The notes below the pieces were generated by a model. The model saw nothing but the letters and a program-made list of their open reading frames with translations. It had not been told where the DNA came from and did no database searches. The translations under genes were made by a program, and so were the position numbers. Positions 18,801-26,098 of a stretch of 64,000 bases of DNA are shown here, one piece after another (within the stretch, counting starts at the first letter, position 1; every line of letters starts with the position of its first letter). Source of the stretch: Byssovorax sp. (GTDB taxonomy: Bacteria > Myxococcota_A > Polyangia > Polyangiales > Polyangiaceae); NCBI GenBank assembly GCA_025362495.1, contig JANYGI010000042.1, positions 1 to 64,000 of the forward strand. Reading direction: 5' to 3'.

Positions 18801-20593
18801 ATCCCGCCGCGCTCGATCGTGGCGTCGGCGCCCCGCACCGAGAGGCCGCCCCGGGTGGAGACGTGCGCGCTGGCCGTGATCGAAGGAGCCTTGTCGTCGC
18901 CGACGAGCCTTGTTTTCACGTCGATCTGCTCGGGCGTGCCCGTCACACCGACGCTGACGCCGGTGAACACGTAGCCGCCGGCGCGCAGCCCGGAGCCGCG
19001 CACGTCGGCCTTGAAGTGGGGAGTCGCCAGGGGCCCTTCGGCGGACGCGACGAGCGAAGCGCGCGAGAGATCGACCCCGCTCACCCCGAACCCGGAGACA
19101 TCGCCGGTGGCGCGGGCCGTCAGCCGCTTCGTGGTGAGATCGAGCCCTCCTTCGACGGACACGCTGGCTCGGCCGCGCGCGATCGGCCCGAGGCGCGGGA
19201 TTCCATTCAGATCGGGAATGGACGATTTTCCCTTGAAATCGAGCTGATCCGGCGAAGTCTGACCGGGGCGCGGAGCGAGGGTGAACTGGATGTTCGTCGG
19301 CGCTCCGACCTCGGCGATCTGCGCGCTCCCCGACACTGATCGTTCGGTGAGATCGCCGCGGACGCTGGCCGCGGGCACCACCTGGCCGCTCACCGCGCCG
19401 ACCTGGTTCTCGACATGGTAGGTGCCGGTGATCTTGCCACCCGGGCGTGACACGATGGATGCCTCGACCATGGCCGTCAGCCGCGAGGGAGGAGCGCTGG
19501 TGTCGATCTGGCTGACGTCGAGATCCTTGACGTTGACCTGCGCTGCCGCGCTGAGCTCGGGTCGCCCCTCGCCCGGCAGCGTCACGCTCCCGGACGCGGT
19601 GATGTCGCTCGATCCGAGCTTCACGCGCAGCTCGGGCCGCAGGGTGGGTAGATCGCCGTGGACCTCGGCGTGCGCGCTCAGCGACGCGCCGAGGTGGATC
19701 CGGCCGGGCGCGAGGGCCGCTATTGCCGCCGGCGTCGACTCCGCGACGTCGACCGTGGCGTTGACGAGCGTGCCAGTCAGCGAGCCCTGGGCGATCACCG
19801 GGATGGCACCGATCAGGCCCTCGTACTTGCCGTCGATCCGGTTGCCCTCCTTGGCGTCGGCCGGGAACGAGGCGTGGCCCACCACCTCTCCTGCCGGGTC
19901 CATGCCGGGCATCCCGCGGCTGCGGACGCCGAGGTGAAGGACGTCAATCCCGGTGGTCTTCGGCGTCGTCAGGAAGCTGCCCGCGAGATCGTCGATGTCG
20001 GCGTCGAGCACCGGCGCCGCGGCCAGGTGGCCATGCACCCACGCGTGACGGAGGGCGATGGAGTCGATCGTCACCACGGTACCACGCGAAGGGGCGGTGG
20101 AAGGCGGCGTGGCCGACTCGAACGCTCGCACCAGTCCGAGCTCGCCTGCGGCGTTGTCCTCGAGCAGCACCTCGGCGCCGTCGACTGCGATCTCGGGGAT
20201 GTGGATCGTCAGCGTCTCTCCGCTCACCAGCGATCGGAGCAGCGATACGGTGCCGAAGCGCGCTCGCAGCCCGCGGATGTCGAGCACGAGGTGCCCCTCG
20301 GGATCGCGCACTTGCGCGTCGACGTGATCGAGGTGGGTGAGGTGGAGCGAGCCGATGCTCAGGATGGTGAGCTTGCCCTTGAAGGTGTTCTCGAGGAGGC
20401 CATTCAGCCGGGCCGACAGGAACCGTCGCGGCGCCGGCATCCCGAGGTGGAGCGCCACGCCGCCGACCGTCGACAGCACGAGCACCGCGCCGACGCCCAG
20501 CGATTTCGCCACGGCGAAGATGGCCCGCCGCGCCCGACCCGGGCCGGGAGAGGCCACCTGATGGCCGGTTTCTCGGGGGATTGTCGCGCTCAT
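15884..20593 (-). CDS. tamB: TamB-like translocation/assembly protein (DUF490)
   Basis: The 1569-residue product has a single N-terminal membrane anchor (about 28-52) and then a very long, beta-rich, low-cysteine periplasmic region. It ends in the DUF490/TamB domain (LTQDEILALILFGSPDG is typical) and finishes with DVVWRLRY. TamB-like proteins (AsmA/bridge-like lipid-transfer clan) span the periplasm, work with the Omp85 protein TamA and are thought to move phospholipids or help outer-membrane protein assembly. The ATG at 20593 overlaps the stop of the upstream Omp85 gene in a TGATG arrangement, strong evidence for translational coupling and for this start. Its length is in the upper part of the family range. 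Confidence 0.93.
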   Translation of the reverse strand: MSATIPRETGHQVASPGPGRARRAIFAVAKSLGVGAVLVLSTVGGVALHLGMPAPRRFLSARLNGLLENTFKGKLTILSIGSLHLTHLDHVDAQVRDPEGHLVLDIRGLRARFGTVSLLRSLVSGETLTIHIPEIAVDGAEVLLEDNAAGELGLVRAFESATPPSTAPSRGTVVTIDSIALRHAWVHGHLAAAPVLDADIDDLAGSFLTTPKTTGIDVLHLGVRSRGMPGMDPAGEVVGHASFPADAKEGNRIDGKYEGLIGAIPVIAQGSLTGTLVNATVDVAESTPAAIAALAPGRIHLGASLSAHAEVHGDLPTLRPELRVKLGSSDITASGSVTLPGEGRPELSAAAQVNVKDLDVSQIDTSAPPSRLTAMVEASIVSRPGGKITGTYHVENQVGAVSGQVVPAASVRGDLTERSVSGSAQIAEVGAPTNIQFTLAPRPGQTSPDQLDFKGKSSIPDLNGIPRLGPIARGRASVSVEGGLDLTTKRLTARATGDVSGFGVSGVDLSRASLVASAEGPLATPHFKADVRGSGLRAGGYVFTGVSVGVTGTPEQIDVKTRLVGDDKAPSITASAHVSTRGGLSVRGADATIERGGITSTVKADSVRVAGGAVDIRGVTVAGLGDPILASARISGGNLAVKARSADIDLERVAKLLGREEDVHGHVALDVDAVSTPRGLDGRVSLDARDLASGDVKGGNVHIALSGKGMHLRGDVDLALGDAGKLTLTAADVELGGPLTTPASWKNATGSVAVAGDLDLGKLLAQIPEGSRPLFTASGMVAIKGTASRPSIVAGPAVDLEAATTGLTLIGNQERIKHPDGSVTLGATPWRSEGTDVTFGLKLAGATGLTALSAKFRDARGPLAAIDASATLPLAAIARDPGEIATLTRDAPLDVRISVPLRSIDALPPALGKIPLRGEIALDGEIKGTMRAPKLVLTARGTNLRSRTAAACVPIVAVDARVALDGDDAKVRVAVSREQREVLVTDAVAKVNVIEAIGGAPLAWEASATVALTRFPLDTASAVLEQPIGGDLSGTIKIKDLHRAASLDADLDLRALTLDRALFPTGKVVVTMRDGALTASVRLDQKDGYAETTGKAAMKWGAEVAPSLDLGRPIDATILAKNFRADAAMPFVQGVFTELDGRIDTTAKLHVEPGGKAGKLDGAIVIRDGVFDLPQIGERFHNVKAQIVMKPWGTLRLDDFSAEGTTGRMTMSAAAVLKGLSLESATAKVQIARSESLPLVVEGVSLGRAYGEINATAKMADSGKALTVKVDVPSFHLDLPESSGHSVQSLDPEKTVRIGLHAKPDFVSIPLVKPEEPRAPSDLVIRAAVKLGSDVEIKRDTTVDIHVQGETQIEVGQETRITGQIRLARGKLEIQGKQFIVDRGVVSFVGPDPADPQVVATAYWDAPGSIRVYADFSGHVSSGKLALRSEPGLTQDEILALILFGSPDGSFGAAPKSGTGTTAGVKAAGFAGGVVTQGLNKAISDLTSADITTRVDTSEADNPRPELAVQISKKVSARLGYKLGVPAPGDNPDRTELTLDWRFVKNWSIEAVVGDQGSTALDVVWRLRY

Positions 20594-22815
20594 CAGAATG
20601 CCTCTCCGATACCGAACGAGAACGCGAGGGGCACCCCGAAGAACGTCCCCGCGTCGACGTCGATGGCCGCCGCCTCGGCGACGGGCACCTGCGCCCCGGG
20701 GATCCGATAGCCCACGTCGAGCCGCACCGGGCCAATCGGCGTGTCGTAGCGCAGGCCCGGGCCGCACGAGAGGTGAGGATAGTTGAAGCGCACCGAGAGC
20801 TGGTCGGGCGAGACGTCGCCCGCGTCGCAGAACACCGAGCCGCTCACCGGCCCGAGGATGGGAAACCGCAGCTCGAGCGAGGCCTCCCAGATCGAGAGCC
20901 CGCCGAGAGGCACCTTGCAGCTCGCCTCGCTGAAGCCGGGCTTGGTGGGATCGCAGCTCACCGTCGCGGCGCCGACGCCCGACGCCAGGAAAGGCACCAC
21001 CCCGCGCGGCCCGACGGCGCGGAGCGGATACCCGCGGTTCGAGCTCGGCCCGCCCGAGAAGAAGCCGCGCAGATAGACCAGCTCGATGTCGCGAATGGCC
21101 TCGGCGCGCCCCGGATCGCCGGGCTGGCTGCTGATGGCCGCCTTCGGCGCCGTGCCGTAGTTGAACGGGAAAAGGAAGCCGACCGTGGCTCTCCCCGCCA
21201 GCGTGACCCTCTTGCTGATCGGCACGTAGCCGCGCGCCTCGGGCTGGATCCGCACGTCGCGCGCGCTGCCGCCGAGCCCCGCGAACTGGAGATCGTTCTG
21301 AAGATAAACACCCTTGTGCGGGCGGAGGCGATCGTCGCGAAAATCGAAATGCGTGACCGCGTCGAGGTACGAGATGATGAGGGGGCGGAGATCCGGATCG
21401 CGCGTCCCCATGTAAACGAAGGGGTTGTTGTACTGGAAGTTGTACGTCGGCGACGCGAACAGCTTCCACAGCGTCCGATCGACGCCGATCGATCCCTTGT
21501 ACTCGAGGTACCCGAGGACAGGAGCCTTGGGATCGACGGTCGTCGTCAGGAGCAAGGGATAGGTGTTGATCTCGCTGGCGATGACCCCGTTGGTCCGGGC
21601 CTCGATGAACCCGGGCTGGCGGAGCTCGGCGCGGAACCGCTCCTCGAGCAGCACGGTCGTCGGCGCCTGGAAGGTGGGCAGTCGCGTGGGGTAGAGATCG
21701 AGCCCGGGCCTGGCGTCGACGGTGAAATGGCGGAAACCGCCGAACAGGTTCTTGTGCTCCCACCCCAGGTGGAGGTGCGCCTGGGCGCGGATCGAGTCGA
21801 GCTCGACGCCGCCTCCGAGAATCACGCTCTTGAGCTTCTGCACCTGGACGTGGACCTTCAAGGGCACCACCGCGTCGGCCGGCGGCGGCTCGGGGAGCAC
21901 CGGCGTTATCTCGACCGAGCTGAAGGTGCCGAGATCGAGCACCGCTTGCTGAGCGGCGCTGATCTTCGCCGTGGAGTAACCCTCGCCCGGCGGCAGATCG
22001 ACGGCGCGCACCACCGGCGGCTCCGGGAGCTCTTTCAGGCCATCGACCGTGACCGCGCCGAAGGTCGCCCTGGGCCCGAGTCGCGTCGTGTACTGGAGTA
22101 TCGCGAAGTGGCCTGGCAGATCGACGTCGGCGCTCCGCTCGATCTTTGCCCAGGCATAGCCACGCTCGGTCAGGGCGCGAGTCATGGTGGCTTCGGCCTT
22201 CTGATAGGCATCCTCCTCGAACGGTTTACCGATCTTCACGAGCTGCGCCAGCGCGGCTCGAACGGCCTTGTCGTCCTTCGGATCGAGGCCTTCGAGCCCG
22301 CTCACCCTGGCCTCGCGGACGACGACCGGGTCGCCCTCCTGGACCTCGACGGTGACCTCGACGTGCTTGTCGCCCTTGAACTGGATCCTCCCCGCGCGGG
22401 CCTGCGCCTCGTAGTAGCCGCGGGCGCGGTAATACCGCTCCACGCGCTCGAGATCGCGCTGCACCACGCTCCGATCGAGCAGCTCGTAGTCGTAGATGAT
22501 GCCGCGAAAGAGGCCGAGAAACTTGGGGCTGGGCGCCGTGGCGAGCTTCTCCTCGATATCGGAGCTGGCGATAGCCTTGTTGCCTTCGACCGAGATGGAA
22601 TCGACGGACGCCGCGCCCTTGGGGAGCGACGCGCACCCGACCTCGGCGAGCGAGCCCAGGGCGAAGGCGAGCCCGAGCGCCGAGCGAACGAGCGTGGGGC
22701 TGCACGACGCGCTCGCGCGCCGGAGCCGAGGAAGACCCAGAAAAGACACCGGGGTGCGCTGCTGCAAGACCCATTCCTCGTCAGCCGCTCTCGGGGTCCG
22801 CGAGCGGCGCGGCAT
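20593..22815 (-). CDS. tamA: Omp85-family outer membrane protein, TamA/BamA-like
   Basis: The reading frame gives 740 residues: a signal region ending LGSLAEVGCAS (possible lipobox), POTRA-like repeats from about 70 to 350 (VDSISVEGNKAI, RYYRARGYYEAQARA, FGAVTVDGL) and a C-terminal 16-strand barrel ending in Phe (SFGIGEAF), the usual barrel-targeting residue. The PVRLDVGYRIP motif near the end matches the Omp85 barrel. Together with the coupled TamB-like gene it should form the TAM complex across the envelope. The start is uncertain: the ATG at 22815 leaves about 40 odd residues before the hydrophobic core, and in-frame GTG or TTG codons about 17-26 residues downstream would give a more normal signal peptide. 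It is divergent from the small lipoprotein gene. Confidence 0.9.
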   Translation of the reverse strand: MPRRSRTPRAADEEWVLQQRTPVSFLGLPRLRRASASCSPTLVRSALGLAFALGSLAEVGCASLPKGAASVDSISVEGNKAIASSDIEEKLATAPSPKFLGLFRGIIYDYELLDRSVVQRDLERVERYYRARGYYEAQARAGRIQFKGDKHVEVTVEVQEGDPVVVREARVSGLEGLDPKDDKAVRAALAQLVKIGKPFEEDAYQKAEATMTRALTERGYAWAKIERSADVDLPGHFAILQYTTRLGPRATFGAVTVDGLKELPEPPVVRAVDLPPGEGYSTAKISAAQQAVLDLGTFSSVEITPVLPEPPPADAVVPLKVHVQVQKLKSVILGGGVELDSIRAQAHLHLGWEHKNLFGGFRHFTVDARPGLDLYPTRLPTFQAPTTVLLEERFRAELRQPGFIEARTNGVIASEINTYPLLLTTTVDPKAPVLGYLEYKGSIGVDRTLWKLFASPTYNFQYNNPFVYMGTRDPDLRPLIISYLDAVTHFDFRDDRLRPHKGVYLQNDLQFAGLGGSARDVRIQPEARGYVPISKRVTLAGRATVGFLFPFNYGTAPKAAISSQPGDPGRAEAIRDIELVYLRGFFSGGPSSNRGYPLRAVGPRGVVPFLASGVGAATVSCDPTKPGFSEASCKVPLGGLSIWEASLELRFPILGPVSGSVFCDAGDVSPDQLSVRFNYPHLSCGPGLRYDTPIGPVRLDVGYRIPGAQVPVAEAAAIDVDAGTFFGVPLAFSFGIGEAF

Positions 22816-22859
22816 TGCGATTGCAAAGACGGGATTTCGCCCATGGAAATCCTTTCGCG

Positions 22860-23294
22860 ATGATGGCCCTGTCGCGCCCGCGCTCCCACTTTGTCGTGGC
22901 CGCTCTCGGCGTGGCGATGGCGCTGCTGCCCGCCTGCTCGTCGAGCCTGCCCAAACCCCCCGACGGTATGATTCCGACCAGCGAAATGATCGAGGTGCCC
23001 TATCCGCCCCCGCCGGCGCGCGTGGAGACGATACCCGAGAAAAAATTGGCCGGTCAGGTGTGGCTCGACGGTCAATGGGAGTGGGACGGCAAAGCCTGGA
23101 AATGGCGTGATGGAGCGTGGACGACGCCGCCGCCCAACGCCTATTTCACGCCCTGGACGACGAAGCGACGCGCTGACGGGCAGCTCCTTTTCGCCAGGGC
23201 CGAGTGGCGGGACAAGGCCGGTCGTCCTCTCAACGTCGGAGACGATGGTCAGATCTGCTCGGCGCCTGCACCGGCAGCGGCGGCCCGCCAGTGA
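22860..23294 (+). CDS. WXXGXW-type small lipoprotein
   Basis: The product is about 144 residues. A hydrophobic signal ends in a lipobox (LLPACSSS), followed by a Pro-rich stretch and a Trp-rich segment, WLDGQWEWDGKAWKWRDGAW, that resembles the WXXGXW repeat found in small envelope proteins. It should be anchored to a membrane on its lipid-modified Cys; its role is unknown. Two consecutive ATG codons at 22860 and 22863 both give a good signal peptide; an upstream ATG at 22815 would add 15 polar residues and overlap the divergent gene's start, so I prefer the later pair. The stop overlaps the next gene's GTG. Confidence 0.8.
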   Translation: MMALSRPRSHFVVAALGVAMALLPACSSSLPKPPDGMIPTSEMIEVPYPPPPARVETIPEKKLAGQVWLDGQWEWDGKAWKWRDGAWTTPPPNAYFTPWTTKRRADGQLLFARAEWRDKAGRPLNVGDDGQICSAPAPAAAARQ

Positions 23295-23539
23295 ACGCAG
23301 ACACTCACGACGCGACGCTCTCGATAGGGGTGGTTTGCACGTTCGCCGCGCTCGTCACCGCTCATGTGATCACGCTGTTCGGGCTCGTCCGTCGGCGGCA
23401 GCTCGCGGCGGCGCTCGGTTCGCTCGTCCTCCCGCCGCTCGCGCCCTACTGCGCGTTCACGCGTGGAATGCCGGTTCGCGCGGTGGCGTGGATAGCGTTC
23501 GCGGCGCTCTATGCGGTGGCTCTTCTGCTCAACCGGTGA
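23291..23539 (+). CDS. Small two-helix membrane protein, unknown function
   Basis: This gene for 82 residues starts with GTG in a GTGA overlap with the stop of the preceding lipoprotein gene, so the two are very likely translated together. The product has two hydrophobic segments, about 10-30 (IGVVCTFAALVTAHVITLFG) and about 60-80, separated by a basic loop with RRRQ. No catalytic motif is visible. Its neighbours suggest an envelope role, perhaps as a partner of the WXXGXW lipoprotein. An upstream ATG at 23204 would add about 29 charged residues that overlap the lipoprotein in another frame, and is less likely. Confidence 0.7.
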   Translation: MNADTHDATLSIGVVCTFAALVTAHVITLFGLVRRRQLAAALGSLVLPPLAPYCAFTRGMPVRAVAWIAFAALYAVALLLNR

Positions 23540-23620
23540 GTTGATGGCGAGCAGGTGAGTGTCGCGCGCTCGCGGCACTGTGGCGATCTGGTCACCACGA
23601 GCGCCGCGGCGGCGCCGCCG

Positions 23621-24202
23621 TCAATCGGCGCGGACGAACCCGAGCTTGAACGAGACGACGAGGCCGAGCGTATCCTCGCCAATCTTGGTCTTGCCCCACT
23701 GCACATCGATCTTCAGCGCTTCCACCGGATCGAAGAGCTTTCCCAGGCCGACGGTGCGCGTCAGCGTCTCGGTGAAGTTCCAGCCGGGCTTCTTGGTCGC
23801 GAGCGCCGCGTTCACGGCCTTGACGATGGTCTCGTCGATGAAGGCCGGTAGAGCGTGAAAATCCGCGACCTCGACTTCCATCCCGAACTCGAGGATGTAC
23901 CCCTTGTTCTTCTCGGCCACCTCGGGGCGGATCATCACCTGGAGCGCGTCGATGTTCATCGAGGGGCTCATGCCGACGATTGACCAGGTGATCACGGCGG
24001 GGCAAATCACGCGGACCCCTTCCCCGGGGACCAGGATCACCTGGGTCGGAGCCAGGAGGTGAAGCGAGCGCTCGGGCTCGTCCTTCTTCGGCGCTCCGGC
24101 AGCGTCATTGTCCTTGTCCTGATCCAGGTGAATCTTCACCGGGAGAAACTCACCCAGGACCTGGACCAGATCTTCCTGAGAGATGATTGCTTCGAGCCAC
24201 AT
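23621..24202 (-). CDS. Hypothetical protein, unknown family
   Basis: This is a 193-residue soluble protein without signal peptide or membrane segment. It starts MWLEAIISQEDLVQVLGEFL at an ATG at 24202. An acidic/Lys-rich patch (about 27-45) is followed by alternating hydrophobic strands (LAPTQVILVPGEGVRVI and YILEFGMEVEVADF) and a closing beta-rich segment ending VVSFKLGFVRAD. The first 20 residues could be an amphipathic helix. The pattern suggests a beta-sandwich or lipid-binding-like fold, but I do not recognise the family. It stands alone: convergent with the small membrane protein (81 bp gap) and divergent from the YihY-like gene across a 295-bp intergenic region where I see no gene. Confidence 0.65.
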   Translation of the reverse strand: MWLEAIISQEDLVQVLGEFLPVKIHLDQDKDNDAAGAPKKDEPERSLHLLAPTQVILVPGEGVRVICPAVITWSIVGMSPSMNIDALQVMIRPEVAEKNKGYILEFGMEVEVADFHALPAFIDETIVKAVNAALATKKPGWNFTETLTRTVGLGKLFDPVEALKIDVQWGKTKIGEDTLGLVVSFKLGFVRAD

Positions 24203-24497
24203 GAGCTTCCTCGAGGGGGCGATACCAACAAGCGCGCGGGGAACCTCCCTCCGCGGGGGTCGTTGCGCCTGTGCAGGGTTCGAGCCAGATGGACCAACCC
24301 GCCTGGAGCGAGGCGCCGCCGTGCAGCGCGCTCGCGTGGGCCTGCAAAAGTGACCCTCTGTCGCGACTTGCCCCAGTCGCCTCTTCTTGAGCGCCCTCGT
24401 CAAGTAGAAGATCGAAATGTTCCCGGGCCTCGGGCTTGGCACTTGCAGAGCGAGAACCGCGGTACCATCGCCGACGCGTTCGCGCCCTCGAGGGGAA

Positions 24498-25526
24498 ATG
24501 GGACAGAGCAACGAATCGCCCGAGCACACCAAGATCGTCGACGCACGCCCCGGGGCCTTTTCGTGGGCCGGTTTGCGCGCTCGCCTCCGCGCCCGTCGTG
24601 GACGCTTTGCCGGCCTGCACCCGGCGCGCAGCCGGGGGCATACGCCGTCCACCAAGAGCCCCGCGGAAGAAGGGTTTTTCAAGGATCCGTACGCCTGGCT
24701 CAAGTGCCTCGTGATCCGCCTCGACGCCAACCGCGCCCTCGGGCTCGGGGCCGAGATGGCCTTCTGGCTTTTCCTGTCGTTGCTTCCGCTCGCCGCGGTC
24801 GCCGGCGTGGTCGCGGCCAAGCTCGCCGTGGGGAACTGGTCAATCGCCGCTCCCCTGCTCGACTCGCTCCCCGGCGCGACGCGCGAGCTGCTGAAGAGCG
24901 AGCTCGGCAAGATGGCTGCCTGGAACGGCGGGAAGGTGGGAATCGGCGCCGGGGTGACGTTCCTCTGGCTCGCTTCGAGCGGCGTTCATTCGATGTTCGA
25001 TGGCATCGAGATCGAGGCGAACGCCACCCCGCGACCGTGGTGGAAGAAGCGGTCGGCCGCCCTCCTCACATGCGTCGCGCTCTCGGCGGGGACAGCGCTG
25101 CTGACGATGCTCGTCACCGGGCTCGGCTGGACATGGCACCTCGTCGGCGGGAGCACCCTGTTTCAAGCGCTCCGGTTCGAGTCGAGCGAATTCGGCGAAA
25201 TCTTGCGCTTCGGCGTGGGCGCGGTGGTCTCGTTCGGGCTCGTCTGCGGGCTGTACTGGATCGCGCTGCCCCCGGCGACGCGGCGGTCGATGCCCCTCGT
25301 CCCCGGCGCGCTGCTCGCCACGCTGCTGCAGATCGCCATCGGGTTCGGGTATGGATTCTATATCAAGAAGGTGGGTGACAGCGGCGCCTACCAGGCCGGG
25401 CTCGCGTCGATCGGTGTCACGCTGATGGCCCTTTTCCTGTTCTGTCTCGTGCTCCTCGTGGGCGTGGAGGTCAATCAGATGCTCGCGGAGCGCCGGAGCG
25501 CCCAGCGCCTCGTGGACGCGAAGTGA
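24498..25526 (+). CDS. YihY/BrkB-family inner membrane protein
   Basis: The 342-residue product has a basic N-terminal tail of about 75 residues and then about six transmembrane helices. The segment GLGAEMAFWLFLSLLPLAAV matches the first helix of the YihY/virulence factor BrkB family, which keeps an A-x-x-x-F-x-x-x-S-L-x-P-L signature. The family was once annotated as ribonuclease BN; the true activity is not settled. The ATG at 24498 follows GAGGGGAA, a Shine-Dalgarno-like run but with short spacing. The long Arg-rich N-terminal tail is more basic than typical members. The last residues form a short charged C-terminal tail. It is followed 67 bp later by a parvulin gene in the same direction. 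Confidence 0.85.
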   Translation: MGQSNESPEHTKIVDARPGAFSWAGLRARLRARRGRFAGLHPARSRGHTPSTKSPAEEGFFKDPYAWLKCLVIRLDANRALGLGAEMAFWLFLSLLPLAAVAGVVAAKLAVGNWSIAAPLLDSLPGATRELLKSELGKMAAWNGGKVGIGAGVTFLWLASSGVHSMFDGIEIEANATPRPWWKKRSAALLTCVALSAGTALLTMLVTGLGWTWHLVGGSTLFQALRFESSEFGEILRFGVGAVVSFGLVCGLYWIALPPATRRSMPLVPGALLATLLQIAIGFGYGFYIKKVGDSGAYQAGLASIGVTLMALFLFCLVLLVGVEVNQMLAERRSAQRLVDAK

Positions 25527-25593
25527 CGAGGCCTCGCGTGGCTCGACAATCCCCGTCCCCGCTCTCGATCCGGTTCGCGCTACGCTGCGCGAG

Positions 25594-26085
25594 ATGACTC
25601 GTGTACTCGCGCTCTCCGCCGCCGTGCTCTCGCTCTCGCTCGCCGCGTGCGGCGCGGCCCCGGTGGCGCCGCCGGCCGCCGCTCCCGCCGCGGAGGAGAC
25701 GCCCGCCGCGGCCTGCCTGCGCTCCGCCGGGGCCAAGCGCGAAAAACGAGCCGGCGAGCCTGCGCGCATCAGCGCCAAGCACGTGCTCGTGAAGTACTAC
25801 GGCGCTAAAGGCGCGAAGCCGGCGATCGCCCGCTCGCGCGAGGAGGCGTGTCTGCGGGCCGTCGAGGTGCGCGACAAGCTCCGCGGCGGCGCCGATTTCA
25901 GCAAGATCGTCCTCGAGTACAGCGAGGAGCCCGGGGCCGCGTCGCGCGAGGGATCGCTGGGATCGATCGAGCGCGCCGACATGGTCGCGCCCTTCGCCGA
26001 CGCCGCCTTCGAGCTCGACATCGGGCAGCTGTCCGACGTCGTGGAGACTGACTTCGGCTTCCACGTCATCGTGCGCACCGAGTGA
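25594..26085 (+). CDS. Parvulin-type peptidyl-prolyl isomerase lipoprotein
   Basis: The 163-residue product has a signal peptide with lipobox SLAACGAAP, an Ala/Pro linker and a rotamase (PpiC/parvulin) domain from about 60 to 163. Typical parvulin elements are visible: ISAKHVLVKY, the GADFSKIVLEYSEEPGA segment, GSLGSIERADMVAPFADAAF and the closing VVETDFGFHVIVRTE. It should catalyse cis-trans isomerisation of prolyl bonds in proteins outside the inner membrane, anchored by its lipid-modified Cys. It ends 13 bp before the convergent VWA gene; the gap contains a 14-base palindrome but no T-run. Confidence 0.92.
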   Translation: MTRVLALSAAVLSLSLAACGAAPVAPPAAAPAAEETPAAACLRSAGAKREKRAGEPARISAKHVLVKYYGAKGAKPAIARSREEACLRAVEVRDKLRGGADFSKIVLEYSEEPGAASREGSLGSIERADMVAPFADAAFELDIGQLSDVVETDFGFHVIVRTE

Positions 26086-26098
26086 CGATCGCCGGCGA

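Noticed and set aside
24262-24290. GGGTTCGAGCC resembling a tRNA T-loop
   Set aside because: The flanking bases do not form the five-pair T-stem and no anticodon or acceptor arm can be drawn.
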